In this document: positions 49,684 to 58,717 of the stretch, piece after piece
Layout: every line of letters starts with the position of its first letter
Numbering within the stretch: position 1 is the first letter of the stretch
Assembly: GCA_017306155.1 (NCBI GenBank)
Contig: JAFKJB010000005.1
Location: 1-64,000 of the forward strand
Reading direction: 5' to 3'
DNA from: Nitrosospira multiformis
GTDB taxonomy: Bacteria > Pseudomonadota > Gammaproteobacteria > Burkholderiales > Nitrosomonadaceae
Length of the DNA stretch: 64,000 bases
Program-made: the position numbers and the translations under genes
The notes under the pieces: generated by a model
The model's input: the letters and a program-made list of their open reading frames with translations, nothing else
What the model was told of the DNA's origin: nothing
The model's database searches: none

Positions 49684-50727
49684 ATGAAAGCACTTGTATA
49701 TCGTGGCCCAGGTAAACGCGAACTGGAAGACAAGCCAAAGCCTGTCATTGAAAATGCAACTGATGCAATTGTCAAAATATCGAAAACAACCATTTGCGGA
49801 ACCGATCTGCATATCCTGAAAGGTGACGTGCCTACCGTTGCCGGGGGCCGGATCCTGGGCCATGAAGGAGTCGGAATCATCGATCAGGCAGGTCCGAATG
49901 TTTCAAATTTCCGCGTGGGTGACCGTGTTCTGATTTCCTGCATTACCTCGTGCGGCAAGTGCGCCAACTGCAAGAAAGGAATGTACTCCCACTGTGAAAA
50001 TGGAGGTGGCTGGATATTGGGGAATCTCATTGACGGGACTCAGGCGGAATATGTGCGGATTCCGTTTGCGGACAACAGCCTTTATTCCGTTCCCTCTGGC
50101 GCCGATGAAGAAGCGCTGGTTATGCTAAGTGATATTTTGCCGACGGGCTTCGAGTGCGGCGTGGTCAACGGACAGGTCAAGCCGGGCGATACAGTAGCGA
50201 TTGTTGGAGGCGGACCTGTCGGTCTGGCCACCTTGCTGACGGCGCAGTTCTATTCACCTGCGGAAATCATTATGATCGACATCGATGATAATCGCCTGGA
50301 AGTCTCCAGAAAACTGGGAGCCACCCAGACCATCAACAACAGCGATGGAAAGGCAATCGAGAAGGTAATGGCACTGACCGGCAGCAGAGGGGTGGATGTT
50401 GCAATAGAGGCGATAGGAATACCGATGAGCTTCGACATCTGCCAGGCTATCGTCACCGCAGGAGGCCATATCGCCAACATTGGCGTGCATGGCAAGCCGG
50501 TCCAGTTGAATCTGGATAAATTATGGTCTCAAAATATCAAGCTTACAACCGGTCTTGTCGACACTGTGACGACGCCGTTACTCATGAAAACGGTGGCGTC
50601 GGGCAAGGTTCGACCAGGGCAATTGATAACGCATCATTTCAAGCTGGACGACATCATGAGCGCCTACGATGCCTTCAGTAATGCAATGAAGGAACGTGCC
50701 CTGAAGGTGATTATTTCTTGTTCCTGA
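49684..50727 (+). CDS. Zinc-dependent alcohol dehydrogenase
   Basis: 347 residues, medium-chain dehydrogenase/reductase. Catalytic zinc ligands are CGTDLHI near residue 39 and GHEG near 60. The structural zinc lobe is CGKCANCKKGMYSHC near 94-108. The NAD site is VGGGPVGLAT near 173. It resembles the TDH/secondary-alcohol group (e.g. 'alcohol dehydrogenase, zinc-dependent' found next to universal stress proteins). It is followed after 134 bp by a Usp gene in the same direction. The real substrate cannot be told; in an ammonia oxidiser it may serve fermentation or aldehyde detoxification under low oxygen. Confidence 0.9.
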   Translation: MKALVYRGPGKRELEDKPKPVIENATDAIVKISKTTICGTDLHILKGDVPTVAGGRILGHEGVGIIDQAGPNVSNFRVGDRVLISCITSCGKCANCKKGMYSHCENGGGWILGNLIDGTQAEYVRIPFADNSLYSVPSGADEEALVMLSDILPTGFECGVVNGQVKPGDTVAIVGGGPVGLATLLTAQFYSPAEIIMIDIDDNRLEVSRKLGATQTINNSDGKAIEKVMALTGSRGVDVAIEAIGIPMSFDICQAIVTAGGHIANIGVHGKPVQLNLDKLWSQNIKLTTGLVDTVTTPLLMKTVASGKVRPGQLITHHFKLDDIMSAYDAFSNAMKERALKVIISCS

Positions 50728-50861
50728 ACCAGGGAACGAGCTTGACAGCAAAAATCGAATGAGAAAGGTGTAGCAGCGAAGGGTTTAATGGGAATGGTGG
50801 ATGGCAGGATTAGCCGACCATCAGGGTTGGAACGAAGCAAATTGGCGTACGATCTGCGTGT

Positions 50862-51764
50862 ATGGGGGATATTAAAAGTATTCTGGTAGCAATCGATTTT
50901 TCCCGGTTCTCCCGTTGGGCGGGTAAGCGAGCGGGCATGCTGGCAGCTCTTCTGGAGTCTGACACAGTTGATTTGCTGGCTGTGAAGGAAGCAGGATTGC
51001 CCGATACACTGGCGCTTGTTCTCAAGGATACGTCTGTGGCGGCCGAGGTGGTTCTCGTCGAGCGGGCCATGCGCGAGTTAGGGCTGATCTCTGCGCATCT
51101 GCAGGATAATTATGGTATTCGCTGTACCAGAACGGTCCGGTTTGGGCGGCCTGAGAAAGAGATTGTTGCAAGAGCAGATGAGCTGGCTGCGGATTTAACG
51201 GTTATTGGCGAGCATGGAGGTCATTTTTTAACTTCTATTTTTCTCGGCAACACAGCCGATAAGGTGGCGCGGATGATTAAAACGCCTTTGCTGGTAATAA
51301 AGAAGGAAGCGATAGCCTCCTACCGGCGGGTACTGGTTCCAGTTGATTTTTCCGAAAATTCCAGAAGTGCGGCGCAGATGGCGCTGAAGATTGCGCCGGA
51401 GGCAAAAATCGATTTTCTGCACGTGTTCGATGTCGTGCTGGAGGAGCAAATGCAGTCGGCAGGCATTGGGAGCAACCTGGTTCACGACTATCATATCAAG
51501 GCGGAAGAAGATGCCCGGCGCGATTTGAATCAGTTTATAGCGGATATTCAGGATGGGGATAATCGCTCAATTTCCCGCGAGGTTGTTTTTGGCTATCCCG
51601 GCCATGCGATATGTGATCACGCGCAGTCAACCGAGCCAGACTTGATCGTCTTGGGAAAACATGGGAAATCCAGCCTTGAGGAACTGCTGCTGGGGAGTGT
51701 GTCGCGGCATGTTCTTGAGCAATCCTCGTGCGATGTGCTCATGACAATCGGGCCTCGCCGTTGA
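50862..51764 (+). CDS. Tandem universal stress protein
   Basis: 300 residues with two Usp domains (about 1-145 and 150-298). Each starts with the typical ILVAIDFS / VLVPVDFSENS strand. ATP-binding loops are GEHGGHFLTSIFLGNTA in the first half and GKHGKSSLEELLLGSVS in the second; only the second has the full G-x2-G-x9-G(S/T) pattern. Such tandem UspE/UspF-like proteins bind nucleotides and help survive starvation, hypoxia or oxidants. It is downstream of the alcohol dehydrogenase and has a paralogue at 56291-57184. Confidence 0.9.
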   Translation: MGDIKSILVAIDFSRFSRWAGKRAGMLAALLESDTVDLLAVKEAGLPDTLALVLKDTSVAAEVVLVERAMRELGLISAHLQDNYGIRCTRTVRFGRPEKEIVARADELAADLTVIGEHGGHFLTSIFLGNTADKVARMIKTPLLVIKKEAIASYRRVLVPVDFSENSRSAAQMALKIAPEAKIDFLHVFDVVLEEQMQSAGIGSNLVHDYHIKAEEDARRDLNQFIADIQDGDNRSISREVVFGYPGHAICDHAQSTEPDLIVLGKHGKSSLEELLLGSVSRHVLEQSSCDVLMTIGPRR

Positions 51765-51783
51765 ACCTTATTCGGGAGAAGAG

Positions 51784-53061
51784 TTACGGAGGAGAGGGGC
51801 GAATCGAGTCTTCAGAACAGAATTCATAGCGATTTTTGCCATGCCCCTTGGCAGAATACATGGCGGTATCTGCGTTGCGTAGCAGACTGCCCGCGTCCTT
51901 GCCGCTCTGCGGGTAGAGGCTGATCCCCACACTTGCGGTCACCAGCAGCTCATGCTGCTCAATGTGATAGGGCTGGGACAAGGTTGCAATAATGTTCTCG
52001 GCGACGCGAGCGGCGTCGGAGGGAGCCTGAATGCGGCTCAGCAGGACAACGAACTCGTCACCTCCTACCCTGCTGACTATATCGGTTTGACGCACGACGG
52101 ATTGCATACGCTCCGCGACAATCTTGAGCAGCTTGTCGCCGATTTCATGGCCAAATGTGTCGTTGATCAGCTTGAAGCAATCAAGGTCCACAAATAGCAC
52201 TGCAAACTGAGTGGAGTACCGGCGTGCATTTCCGATGGCAGCTTTCAGGCTGTCTGTCAGAAGCGCACGGTTGGGTAGCCTCGTTAGGGAATCGTGATGG
52301 GCAAGATATACGATGCGTTCCTGTGAGGCCTTGCGATAAGTGATGTCCCGGGCAATGTTCGATACGCCGATGATATTGCCTTCGCTATCCTTCACTGGCG
52401 ATATCGTGACCGAAACATCAATCGGCTTTTTACCTTTTGTCCATCGCACGGTTTCATAATGGTCTACGTGCTTCCCGCCCTTGATGAGGCCCATGATTCT
52501 TGTTTCTTCTTCCTGGCAGTCAGGCGGAATCAATACCGATATGGGAGAACCTATTACTTCGCTTGCCCGGTATCCGAACATCTGTTCCGCTCCGGCATTC
52601 CAGCTGGTAATAATGCCGTTGAGGTCCTTGACAAGGATCGCATCGTCCGAGAACTCGACAATTGCTGCCAGTTGCGCTTTATAAGCCTCCGCCTGTCTGC
52701 GCTCAGTAATATCCCTGAAGCTCCAGACGCGCATCATGTTTGATCCTTCCAGAATTTGGGCTTTTGTATAGCGCTCAAATATTCGGCCATCGTTAAATTC
52801 AAGCACGTCAGAACTCTCCGGAGGCCAGGCTGCATAAATCTCCTCATTTGAGTTCAAGAATTGCTGCGGATCTTTCAATTGACCCAAGCAGTGCTGGAAA
52901 ATCGTCTGGTGCTTCGCATCGTTCATGAGCTTGCCCGGAATACGCCACATTTCTACATAGGGATGGTTATAGCAAAGCACATCACCATTCCTGGTCGTCA
53001 CCAGAAGCCCATCAGGCGTCGACTCCAGGATAGCTTGTAATATAGAGAGCGAATGATTCAT
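51784..53061 (-). CDS. PAS-PAS-GGDEF diguanylate cyclase
   Basis: 425 residues, cytoplasmic. Two PAS domains (about residues 5-110 and 125-250; for example WNAGAEQMFGYRASEVIGSP) precede a GGDEF domain with an intact active site RVGGDEFVVLLS near residue 343 and the entry motif HDSLTRLPNRAL. No EAL domain, so synthesis of c-di-GMP is expected. No RxxD inhibitory site was clearly seen. It converges with the Usp gene (20-bp gap) and is the second c-di-GMP enzyme in the window. Confidence 0.92.
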   Translation of the reverse strand: MNHSLSILQAILESTPDGLLVTTRNGDVLCYNHPYVEMWRIPGKLMNDAKHQTIFQHCLGQLKDPQQFLNSNEEIYAAWPPESSDVLEFNDGRIFERYTKAQILEGSNMMRVWSFRDITERRQAEAYKAQLAAIVEFSDDAILVKDLNGIITSWNAGAEQMFGYRASEVIGSPISVLIPPDCQEEETRIMGLIKGGKHVDHYETVRWTKGKKPIDVSVTISPVKDSEGNIIGVSNIARDITYRKASQERIVYLAHHDSLTRLPNRALLTDSLKAAIGNARRYSTQFAVLFVDLDCFKLINDTFGHEIGDKLLKIVAERMQSVVRQTDIVSRVGGDEFVVLLSRIQAPSDAARVAENIIATLSQPYHIEQHELLVTASVGISLYPQSGKDAGSLLRNADTAMYSAKGHGKNRYEFCSEDSIRPSPP

Positions 53062-53185
53062 TCCGCTTTTTTATCTCCTGTCAATCTGGATGAAGAACCA
53101 TAGGAAGCAATGAAGCTCTCAAGCGTTATCCTGCTCCCAAAATCAGCCATCGTGCTGGCATTAACAAGAATAATCCAGGAGGCGC

Positions 53186-53314
53186 GTGAACGAATCGCAG
53201 GACTTGGCGCGAAGACGGGTGGAGCTTGGGTACATGCGGTATTGCACGGACTTAGCCTGTTATGTCGATAGCCTGACTAAGAAGTTCAAACGATGCTTTT
53301 TGCCATTTTCATAA
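53186..53314 (+). CDS. Possible 42-residue small protein
   Basis: A GTG at 53186 is preceded three bases upstream by a perfect AGGAGG (53177-53182) and opens a 42-codon frame (MNESQDLARRRVELGYMRYC at the start) ending at TAA 53312. It is basic with three Cys and no membrane helix. I recognise no family. The strong SD is the main reason to list it; chance cannot be excluded. It lies 16 bp before the PepSY-like gene, in the same direction. Confidence 0.3.
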   Translation: MNESQDLARRRVELGYMRYCTDLACYVDSLTKKFKRCFLPFS

Positions 53315-53330
53315 TAACATGAGGATAAAA

Positions 53331-53618
53331 ATGAAAAGGAACATGCTTGCAGTCGCGGTTCCTTCAATTACGTTGGCACTTGCGGCACCGGTTTTTGCCG
53401 ATAAAAAAGTTCGATGGGCTGATGTGCCGCCAGCAGTGCAGAAAATAATAACCGAAAATGCCAAGGGCGGAAAAATCGAGGAAATCGAGAAAGAAACCGA
53501 AAAAATCGATGGTAGAAGAATTTCGGTTTGTGAAGCCGATGCAAGGAAAGCCGAGTGTTCGAAGATCCAGATCAAGGTTAGCGAAGACGGCAAGTTCCTC
53601 GAAAGGGACAGAGGTTAA
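53331..53618 (+). CDS. Small secreted PepSY-like protein
   Basis: 95 residues from ATG 53331 (MKRNMLAVAV); an ATG at 53319 adds four. A cleavable signal peptide ends at APVFADK. The mature part begins VRWADVPPAVQKII and continues GGKIEEIEKETEKIDGRRISV, the pattern of PepSY-like periplasmic proteins ('lP.av...i....gg.I..iek.....'), ending in IQIKVSEDGKFL. Such domains are thought to bind or inhibit enzymes in the periplasm. Two Cys in the middle may pair. It is a single gene near the stress cluster. Confidence 0.75.
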   Translation: MKRNMLAVAVPSITLALAAPVFADKKVRWADVPPAVQKIITENAKGGKIEEIEKETEKIDGRRISVCEADARKAECSKIQIKVSEDGKFLERDRG

Positions 53619-53995
53619 CAGTAATCAGTTTGAATGTATCAAAATTGTCAACCGAAGTTGTCCTATTCATAGGCGAGCATGTCACGGTTTCTTCCTGCAC
53701 TTTTTATTTCCAATACTTTGGATAGTGGAGGAGCGGGGAAGAAGTCCTGGAGCGAGTATATTTCTACCTTGATAATTTGAATCTTTGATATAAATTCAAG
53801 AATGAGTCAGCCGAAAGTTATGAGGTTATCCGATAAGGGTTTTGTCACTATATCGGCGCCCTGTCTTGTCCTTTCGCGCTACTTTCGCCCCCAGGGCTGT
53901 TCTTCCTGGCTTTGTTTGCTTCGCACATTCTCGATCATGTGAGCTTACATTGTCAGTTTGGGCGTGCCGTTTTTTATAAGCTTTGAGATGCTTCC
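53619..53995. other. Intergenic region, no gene seen
   Basis: 377 bp, AT-rich around 53760-53810, between the PepSY-like and BON genes. No frame with a start signal and no convincing hairpin terminator were found. The sequence TTTTTTATAAG just before the BON gene (about 53969) may be part of its promoter. Confidence 0.45.
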
Positions 53996-54367
53996 ATGCC
54001 TTTGCTCAATACATCCCGCAGCCTTATTATGTTCTTCTTGGCTGTTTTACTTGTTTGGCTCCACGCTTACCATGTGATGGCGGCCCAGGAAACGGGGGTA
54101 CGCGAGCTTTCTGGCGAAATGAGCAGGCGCGATACGGACGACAACGAAAGCGCCGACTCAGCCATTACCGCCCGGGTGAAAACCGCGATTTCCGCAGAAC
54201 CATCGCTTAGAGACGAGGAGATTGGGATTGAAACGAGTCAAGGCAATGTCAGGTTGACGGGTAGGGTGAGTTCCATTCTCGTCATGGAAAAAGCAATCGA
54301 AGTTGCGCGAGAGGTGAAAGGGGTAAGAGCAGTGAAAGATGAAATGCAGTTCAAGTGGCAGTATTAG
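53996..54367 (+). CDS. BON-domain periplasmic protein
   Basis: 123 residues. A signal peptide or anchor (LIMFFLAVLLVWLHAYHVMA) is followed by a short acidic linker and one BON domain (about residues 52-122): SAITARVKTAISAEPSL, the glycine-centred QGNVRLTGRVSS, and AREVKGVRAVKDEMQ. BON domains bind phospholipid and protect the envelope under osmotic or other stress (OsmY-like). It lies upstream of the multicopper oxidase by about 200 bp. Confidence 0.88.
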   Translation: MPLLNTSRSLIMFFLAVLLVWLHAYHVMAAQETGVRELSGEMSRRDTDDNESADSAITARVKTAISAEPSLRDEEIGIETSQGNVRLTGRVSSILVMEKAIEVAREVKGVRAVKDEMQFKWQY

Positions 54368-54565
54368 TGCATTGCCGGGAGCGGTAGAGGAGTGGAGCTA
54401 TCCGACTCCAGTTATTCAAGGTAGCGAGAGGCAGTCTCCCTCGTAGGGGCGTGCAGACTTAACGGTATTTCTTCCTCCCTCGCTGCCAAGGAGCAATCCG
54501 GAACGCTCTCATGCCTTGGCGTCAGGTCCTGAATCCGTCGAAATCATAAAAAATTGGAGTAAACC

Positions 54566-56254
54566 ATGAAAAATTACGATCGTAAGCGACGGAAATTCTT
54601 GCGGTGTCTGTTGGCCGGCACTGCGGCTGCGGCATTTCCTGGGTTTGGGATAGCTCAAGACAGGCGAATGTTGAACGCGAAACCCGATCCGAATTTCAAG
54701 CCTGATGTGGAGATCGAGTTTGTTGCGCAACTGACCGAAGTCCCGATACTACCGGGGGCCAGCACGAGTGTTTTCAGATACGACGGGAAAGTGTTGAAAG
54801 GGCCTCAAACGGTCTTGTTGAAAAGCGCCCCGGGTTATCTGGGACCCATCATGAATCTTGTCCACGGACAAAAGGTGCGCATTTTTTATTACAACAAACT
54901 GCCCGAGCCGTCGATCATGCATTGGCATGGCATGCACGTGCCGCAGAAAATGGATGGTCATCCCATGTACGCGATAGAGCCGGGTGAAAGATACGTGTAT
55001 GAATTTGAAGTAAAGAACCCGGCCGGCACAAACTGGTATCACGCGCATCCCCACGAGATGACAGCCTCGCAGGTTTATCGCGGCCAGGCGGGATTGATCA
55101 CCATTACCGATGAGCAGGAACGGAAGCTGGATTTGCCTGACGGCGAGTACGATCTTCCCCTCGTCATCCAGGACCGCCGCTTTACTGCAGGAAACCAGTT
55201 GCAATACATTTTTGGAATGCATGAGCGGATGACCGGCTTTCTTGGGGACACCATCCTCGTCAACGGGCGGCCGGATACCACGATTCCGGTAAAAACCCGC
55301 GCTTATCGGATACGCGTTTTCAATGGTTCCAACTCGCGCATATACAAGCTGGGGTGGGAGGATGGTACTCCCCTGACGGCGATCGGCACCGATGGAGGAT
55401 TGCTGGAAGACCCGCAGACGTTTCCATACATCATGCTGGCTCCGGCGGAGCGGGTCGAGCTTTGGGTGGACTTCACCGGCCGCAAACCTGGAACAGACTT
55501 GATGCTCCGGAGCCTCGAGTACGACTTTCCCCAGATGGGAATGGGGATGGGTGGCATGGGGATGCACGGAGGCATGGGCGGCGGGAGAATGGGCGGAAGG
55601 GGAGGTATGGGCGCAGGCAGGCTGGCTCAAGGTGAAGATTTTCCGATCGTCAGATTCCATATTGCTGAGAAAATCGGCGAATCCCCCGAGCTGCCGAAAA
55701 GACTGGTGAAAATACGGAATCTGACGGAGAAAGACGTTGCCAACCCCGGCCGGCCTGTTCCAATCGCCGCCTCCATGGAGCATATGTCACCCCTCTTGAA
55801 CGGCGCATCTTTCGAAATGGATGAGGTGATGGATATCGAACGAATCCCGCTCAATACCATCCAGAAGATCCGCATAACCAACGAGCATGGCTCGATGATG
55901 GGTGGGGGAGATGGCATGGGTGGAATGAGGGGAGGAATGGGCGGAATGAGGGGAGAGGGCCATGGGATGAGAGGAGGAATGGGTGGCATGATGATGTTGC
56001 CGCACCCCATCCATATGCATGGTCAACAGTTCCGCATCATTTCACGCAAGCTGAAAGATGGGAATATGGGGAGTTATGCTACTGTCCGGGAGGGTTTCAT
56101 TAACAGCGGGTGGAAAGACACCGTATTGGTCATGCCTGGTGAAGAGATCGATGTGATCAAGCCGTTCGAGGATTACACGGGGCTGTTTCTCTATCACTGC
56201 CACAATCTGGAGCACGAAGATCTAGGCATGATGCGGAATTTTTATGTAAGTTAA
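54566..56254 (+). CDS. Met-rich multicopper oxidase (CueO/CopA-like)
   Basis: 562 residues. A Tat signal (RRKFLRCLLAG) exports the folded enzyme. Copper sites: HWHGMH at 119-124 and HAHPH at 159-163 (type 2/3), HPIHMHG at about 480, and HCHNLEHEDLGM at 544-555, which provides the type 1 Cys, His and Met. Two Met/Gly-rich inserts lie at about residues 322-352 and 441-477, the second just ahead of the type 1 site, like the regulatory Met-rich lid of CueO. It probably oxidises Cu(I) in the periplasm. SD GGAG precedes the ATG. A Usp gene follows after 36 bp. Confidence 0.93.
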   Translation: MKNYDRKRRKFLRCLLAGTAAAAFPGFGIAQDRRMLNAKPDPNFKPDVEIEFVAQLTEVPILPGASTSVFRYDGKVLKGPQTVLLKSAPGYLGPIMNLVHGQKVRIFYYNKLPEPSIMHWHGMHVPQKMDGHPMYAIEPGERYVYEFEVKNPAGTNWYHAHPHEMTASQVYRGQAGLITITDEQERKLDLPDGEYDLPLVIQDRRFTAGNQLQYIFGMHERMTGFLGDTILVNGRPDTTIPVKTRAYRIRVFNGSNSRIYKLGWEDGTPLTAIGTDGGLLEDPQTFPYIMLAPAERVELWVDFTGRKPGTDLMLRSLEYDFPQMGMGMGGMGMHGGMGGGRMGGRGGMGAGRLAQGEDFPIVRFHIAEKIGESPELPKRLVKIRNLTEKDVANPGRPVPIAASMEHMSPLLNGASFEMDEVMDIERIPLNTIQKIRITNEHGSMMGGGDGMGGMRGGMGGMRGEGHGMRGGMGGMMMLPHPIHMHGQQFRIISRKLKDGNMGSYATVREGFINSGWKDTVLVMPGEEIDVIKPFEDYTGLFLYHCHNLEHEDLGMMRNFYVS

Positions 56255-56290
56255 CATGCTGCAAAACTTTCCCTGAAGGAAAACCTCTTT

Positions 56291-57184
56291 ATGCCTCCTA
56301 TAAAGCGAATAGTGGTTGGTATCGACATGTCTCCGCTTGCGAATTGGGCTGCAGCACGAGCCGCCTTGCTGGCGCATGAATCAGGGAGCGAATCTGTGGA
56401 TTTGATACATGTCATAGATAACCTTGCCATTGAAACGCTGCGTCACCTGGTCCAGGCGCCCCTGGAAACCGAGCATCGATTGATGGAGCTGTCGCGCAAG
56501 CAATTAACCGAAATTGAGCGCGCGCTTTCCGAAAAATACGGGATCTCGGTATCGACCACGACATTGAATGTAGGGCGCCCTTATACCGAGATCGTCCGCT
56601 ATGCCGAGTTCCTGAATGCCGACCTTGTCGTGCTCGGCGCTCATGGCGGTGGGTTGGTGCGAGAGCTATTTGTCGGCTCTACCGTCGACAGGATACTGCG
56701 CAAGCTTGCCCGCCCGGTGCTGATCGTCAAACGCGAGCCTCAGGCAGGGTACCGGAAGGTGTTGATCCCTGTGGATTTCTCCGAATTTTCCGAGCAGGCA
56801 ACGGAGTTTGCCATGAACATTGCTCCGCATGCGCATATTACTACTCTCCACGCAGTTGAAGTGCCATTCAAAGCCAGGCTGGAATCTGCCGGGGTAGATG
56901 ATAAGCTGATTCAAATTTACGAAAGCCAGGTTCAGGTACAAAAGAAAAAGGAGATACAGCAATTTATCTCCGAACTGGAAGCGCCGAAGGCTAATTTGTC
57001 CAGTGTCGTAGAACTAGGTCCTGCATCTGCTGTAATCCGGAAAAATATGGAAGTGCTTGACCCCGATCTGATCGTCCTCGGCAAACATGGACAGTCCGAA
57101 CGGGATGAGACGCTGATTGGCAGCGTAACAAGGCGCGTGATAAGAGACGCAAGCTGCGACATACTGGTAGTCCCGTTGTTCTGA
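56291..57184 (+). CDS. Tandem universal stress protein (second copy)
   Basis: 297 residues with two Usp domains, paralogous to the protein at 50862-51764 (same tandem plan, VGIDMSPLANWA and VLIPVDFSEFSEQA starts). Nucleotide loops are GAHGGGLVRELFVGSTV and GKHGQSERDETLIGSVT, both with complete G-x2-G-x9-G(S/T) motifs. It is 36 bp after the multicopper oxidase, so probably co-transcribed. This suggests that copper or redox stress and the Usp response are coupled in this organism. Confidence 0.9.
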   Translation: MPPIKRIVVGIDMSPLANWAAARAALLAHESGSESVDLIHVIDNLAIETLRHLVQAPLETEHRLMELSRKQLTEIERALSEKYGISVSTTTLNVGRPYTEIVRYAEFLNADLVVLGAHGGGLVRELFVGSTVDRILRKLARPVLIVKREPQAGYRKVLIPVDFSEFSEQATEFAMNIAPHAHITTLHAVEVPFKARLESAGVDDKLIQIYESQVQVQKKKEIQQFISELEAPKANLSSVVELGPASAVIRKNMEVLDPDLIVLGKHGQSERDETLIGSVTRRVIRDASCDILVVPLF

Positions 57185-57438
57185 TATGTATTAGCCTGGA
57201 TTTGATTTGACAAACAATGTCAGATTCGAACTGTCGTTAAGTGCCAGGAGCACCTTTCAAGCCCCCAAGAAAACTCCAAGGGCGCATGCTCTTCCATAGC
57301 GTTCAATCAGCTTTTCCTCAAGCAGTCTGGGAACGGGACGATAACGTCACTAGACAGGGCTCGGGAGCAAACAATCGGATCCGAGAAGAGCGGACATGGC
57401 AGGTCGGGTAACCACTATGGAGCGGGTAACCAGATATT

Positions 57439-58572
57439 TTATGCCGGCAGGCGCTTTCGCCCGGCCATGAGTCCCACCAGGATCAGGCCTGCGAGCATCA
57501 AGGCATAGGTTCGAGGCTCAGGGATACCAGGGACAAAAGGAGTGGCAAGAACAATGACCTGTCCCGCGTTATTAATGTCGAGGGCCCGATGTAGAATAGT
57601 TTCGGCTGGCAACCCAACCAGAGAATTGAGATCTGTCATGCCCTCGCCATTGGGACCGGTGATAAAAGCATGAAAAATACCTCCGACTGCCCGGGATTCC
57701 CCCACCACCTGTCCGGTATCATTGATGCCATTAGCGAGGCTGTCAAGCCCGCCCAACGTGCCCAAGTCTCGCATGCTCCCGCCATTGGGGCCGGTGATGA
57801 AAGCGTGCTCAGCACCTGAGGCCGTGATGGACCACCCCACCACCTGTCCCACATCATTGATACCGTAGGCTTGACTGTAATTTCCACCCAGCGTCCCCAG
57901 ATCGGTCATGCCCTCGCCATTGGGACCGGTGATAAAAGCATGAAAAATACCTCCAACTGCCCGGGATTCCCCCACCACCTGTCCGGTATCATTGATGCCA
58001 GTAGCGAGGCTGTCAAGCCCGCCCAACGTGCCCAAGTCTCGCATGCTCCCGCCATTGGGGCCGGTGATGAAAGCGTGCTCAGCACCTGAGGCCGTGCTGG
58101 ACCATCCCACCACCTGTCCCACATCATTGATACCGTAGGCTTGACTGTAATTTCCACCCAGCGTGCCCAAGTCCCTCATGCCTACGCCATTGGGGCCGGT
58201 GATGAAAGAGTGCGTTACACCAGCCGTGTCGGACCATCCCACCACCTGCCCAGCCTTATTGATGCCATGCGCTTCACTGAAATCTCCATCCAGCGTGCCC
58301 AAGTCCCTCATGCCTACGCCATTGGGGCCGGTGATAAAAGCATGGAAATTGCCTGCGGCCGTCTGAGATGTCCCCACCACCTGCCCGGCGTCATTGATGC
58401 CACGAGCATAAGTGTAGCCACCCAGTGATCCGAGAGCGGTCAATTCTTTGGTGTTGGTGTCCAGGATGTAGTAACGTTCCTGTGCGGAGACAGGAGAAAC
58501 AAAACCTAATCCGGTACTCAGGGCTGCCGCCAGAATCAGGCTCTGGATTTTAAAGCTGCGGGTAATTTTCAT
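57439..58572 (-). CDS. HAF-repeat PEP-CTERM secreted protein
   Basis: 377 residues. A signal peptide (SLILAAALSTGLGFVSPVSA) is followed by six complete HAF repeats of about 45 residues and one partial. Each reads roughly 'GIND.GQVVG.S...HAFITGPNG..M.DLGTLGG'. The C-terminus is a PEP-CTERM tail: IPEPRTYALMLAGLILVG then a basic cluster RKRLPA, recognised by an exosortase that moves the protein to the cell surface or exopolysaccharide. SD AGAGGG precedes the ATG. Two repeats have been duplicated very recently (see the repeat entry). Function of HAF repeats is unknown. Confidence 0.92.
   Translation of the reverse strand: MKITRSFKIQSLILAAALSTGLGFVSPVSAQERYYILDTNTKELTALGSLGGYTYARGINDAGQVVGTSQTAAGNFHAFITGPNGVGMRDLGTLDGDFSEAHGINKAGQVVGWSDTAGVTHSFITGPNGVGMRDLGTLGGNYSQAYGINDVGQVVGWSSTASGAEHAFITGPNGGSMRDLGTLGGLDSLATGINDTGQVVGESRAVGGIFHAFITGPNGEGMTDLGTLGGNYSQAYGINDVGQVVGWSITASGAEHAFITGPNGGSMRDLGTLGGLDSLANGINDTGQVVGESRAVGGIFHAFITGPNGEGMTDLNSLVGLPAETILHRALDINNAGQVIVLATPFVPGIPEPRTYALMLAGLILVGLMAGRKRLPA
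57636..58175 (-). repeat. 270-bp tandem duplication inside a HAF gene
   Basis: Positions 57636-57905 and 57906-58175 are nearly identical copies of a 270-bp unit (two 45-residue HAF repeats). Only a handful of base differences are visible before the right edge, where the copies diverge. The period of 270 keeps the frame. This is a recent in-frame duplication and a hotspot for copy-number change. Confidence 0.92.
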
Positions 58573-58717
58573 GATTTTCCCTCTGGTAAGAGACGATTTT
58601 TAGAGACTCAACACATTCCTCTGATTTGAGGAGAGCAAGTCGGCAACCGCCTCCCCAGTGTCTGATACTGCCCAACTACTGCCATTTCTTTAAATCCAGT
58701 TCAGATTTCCAGTATTT

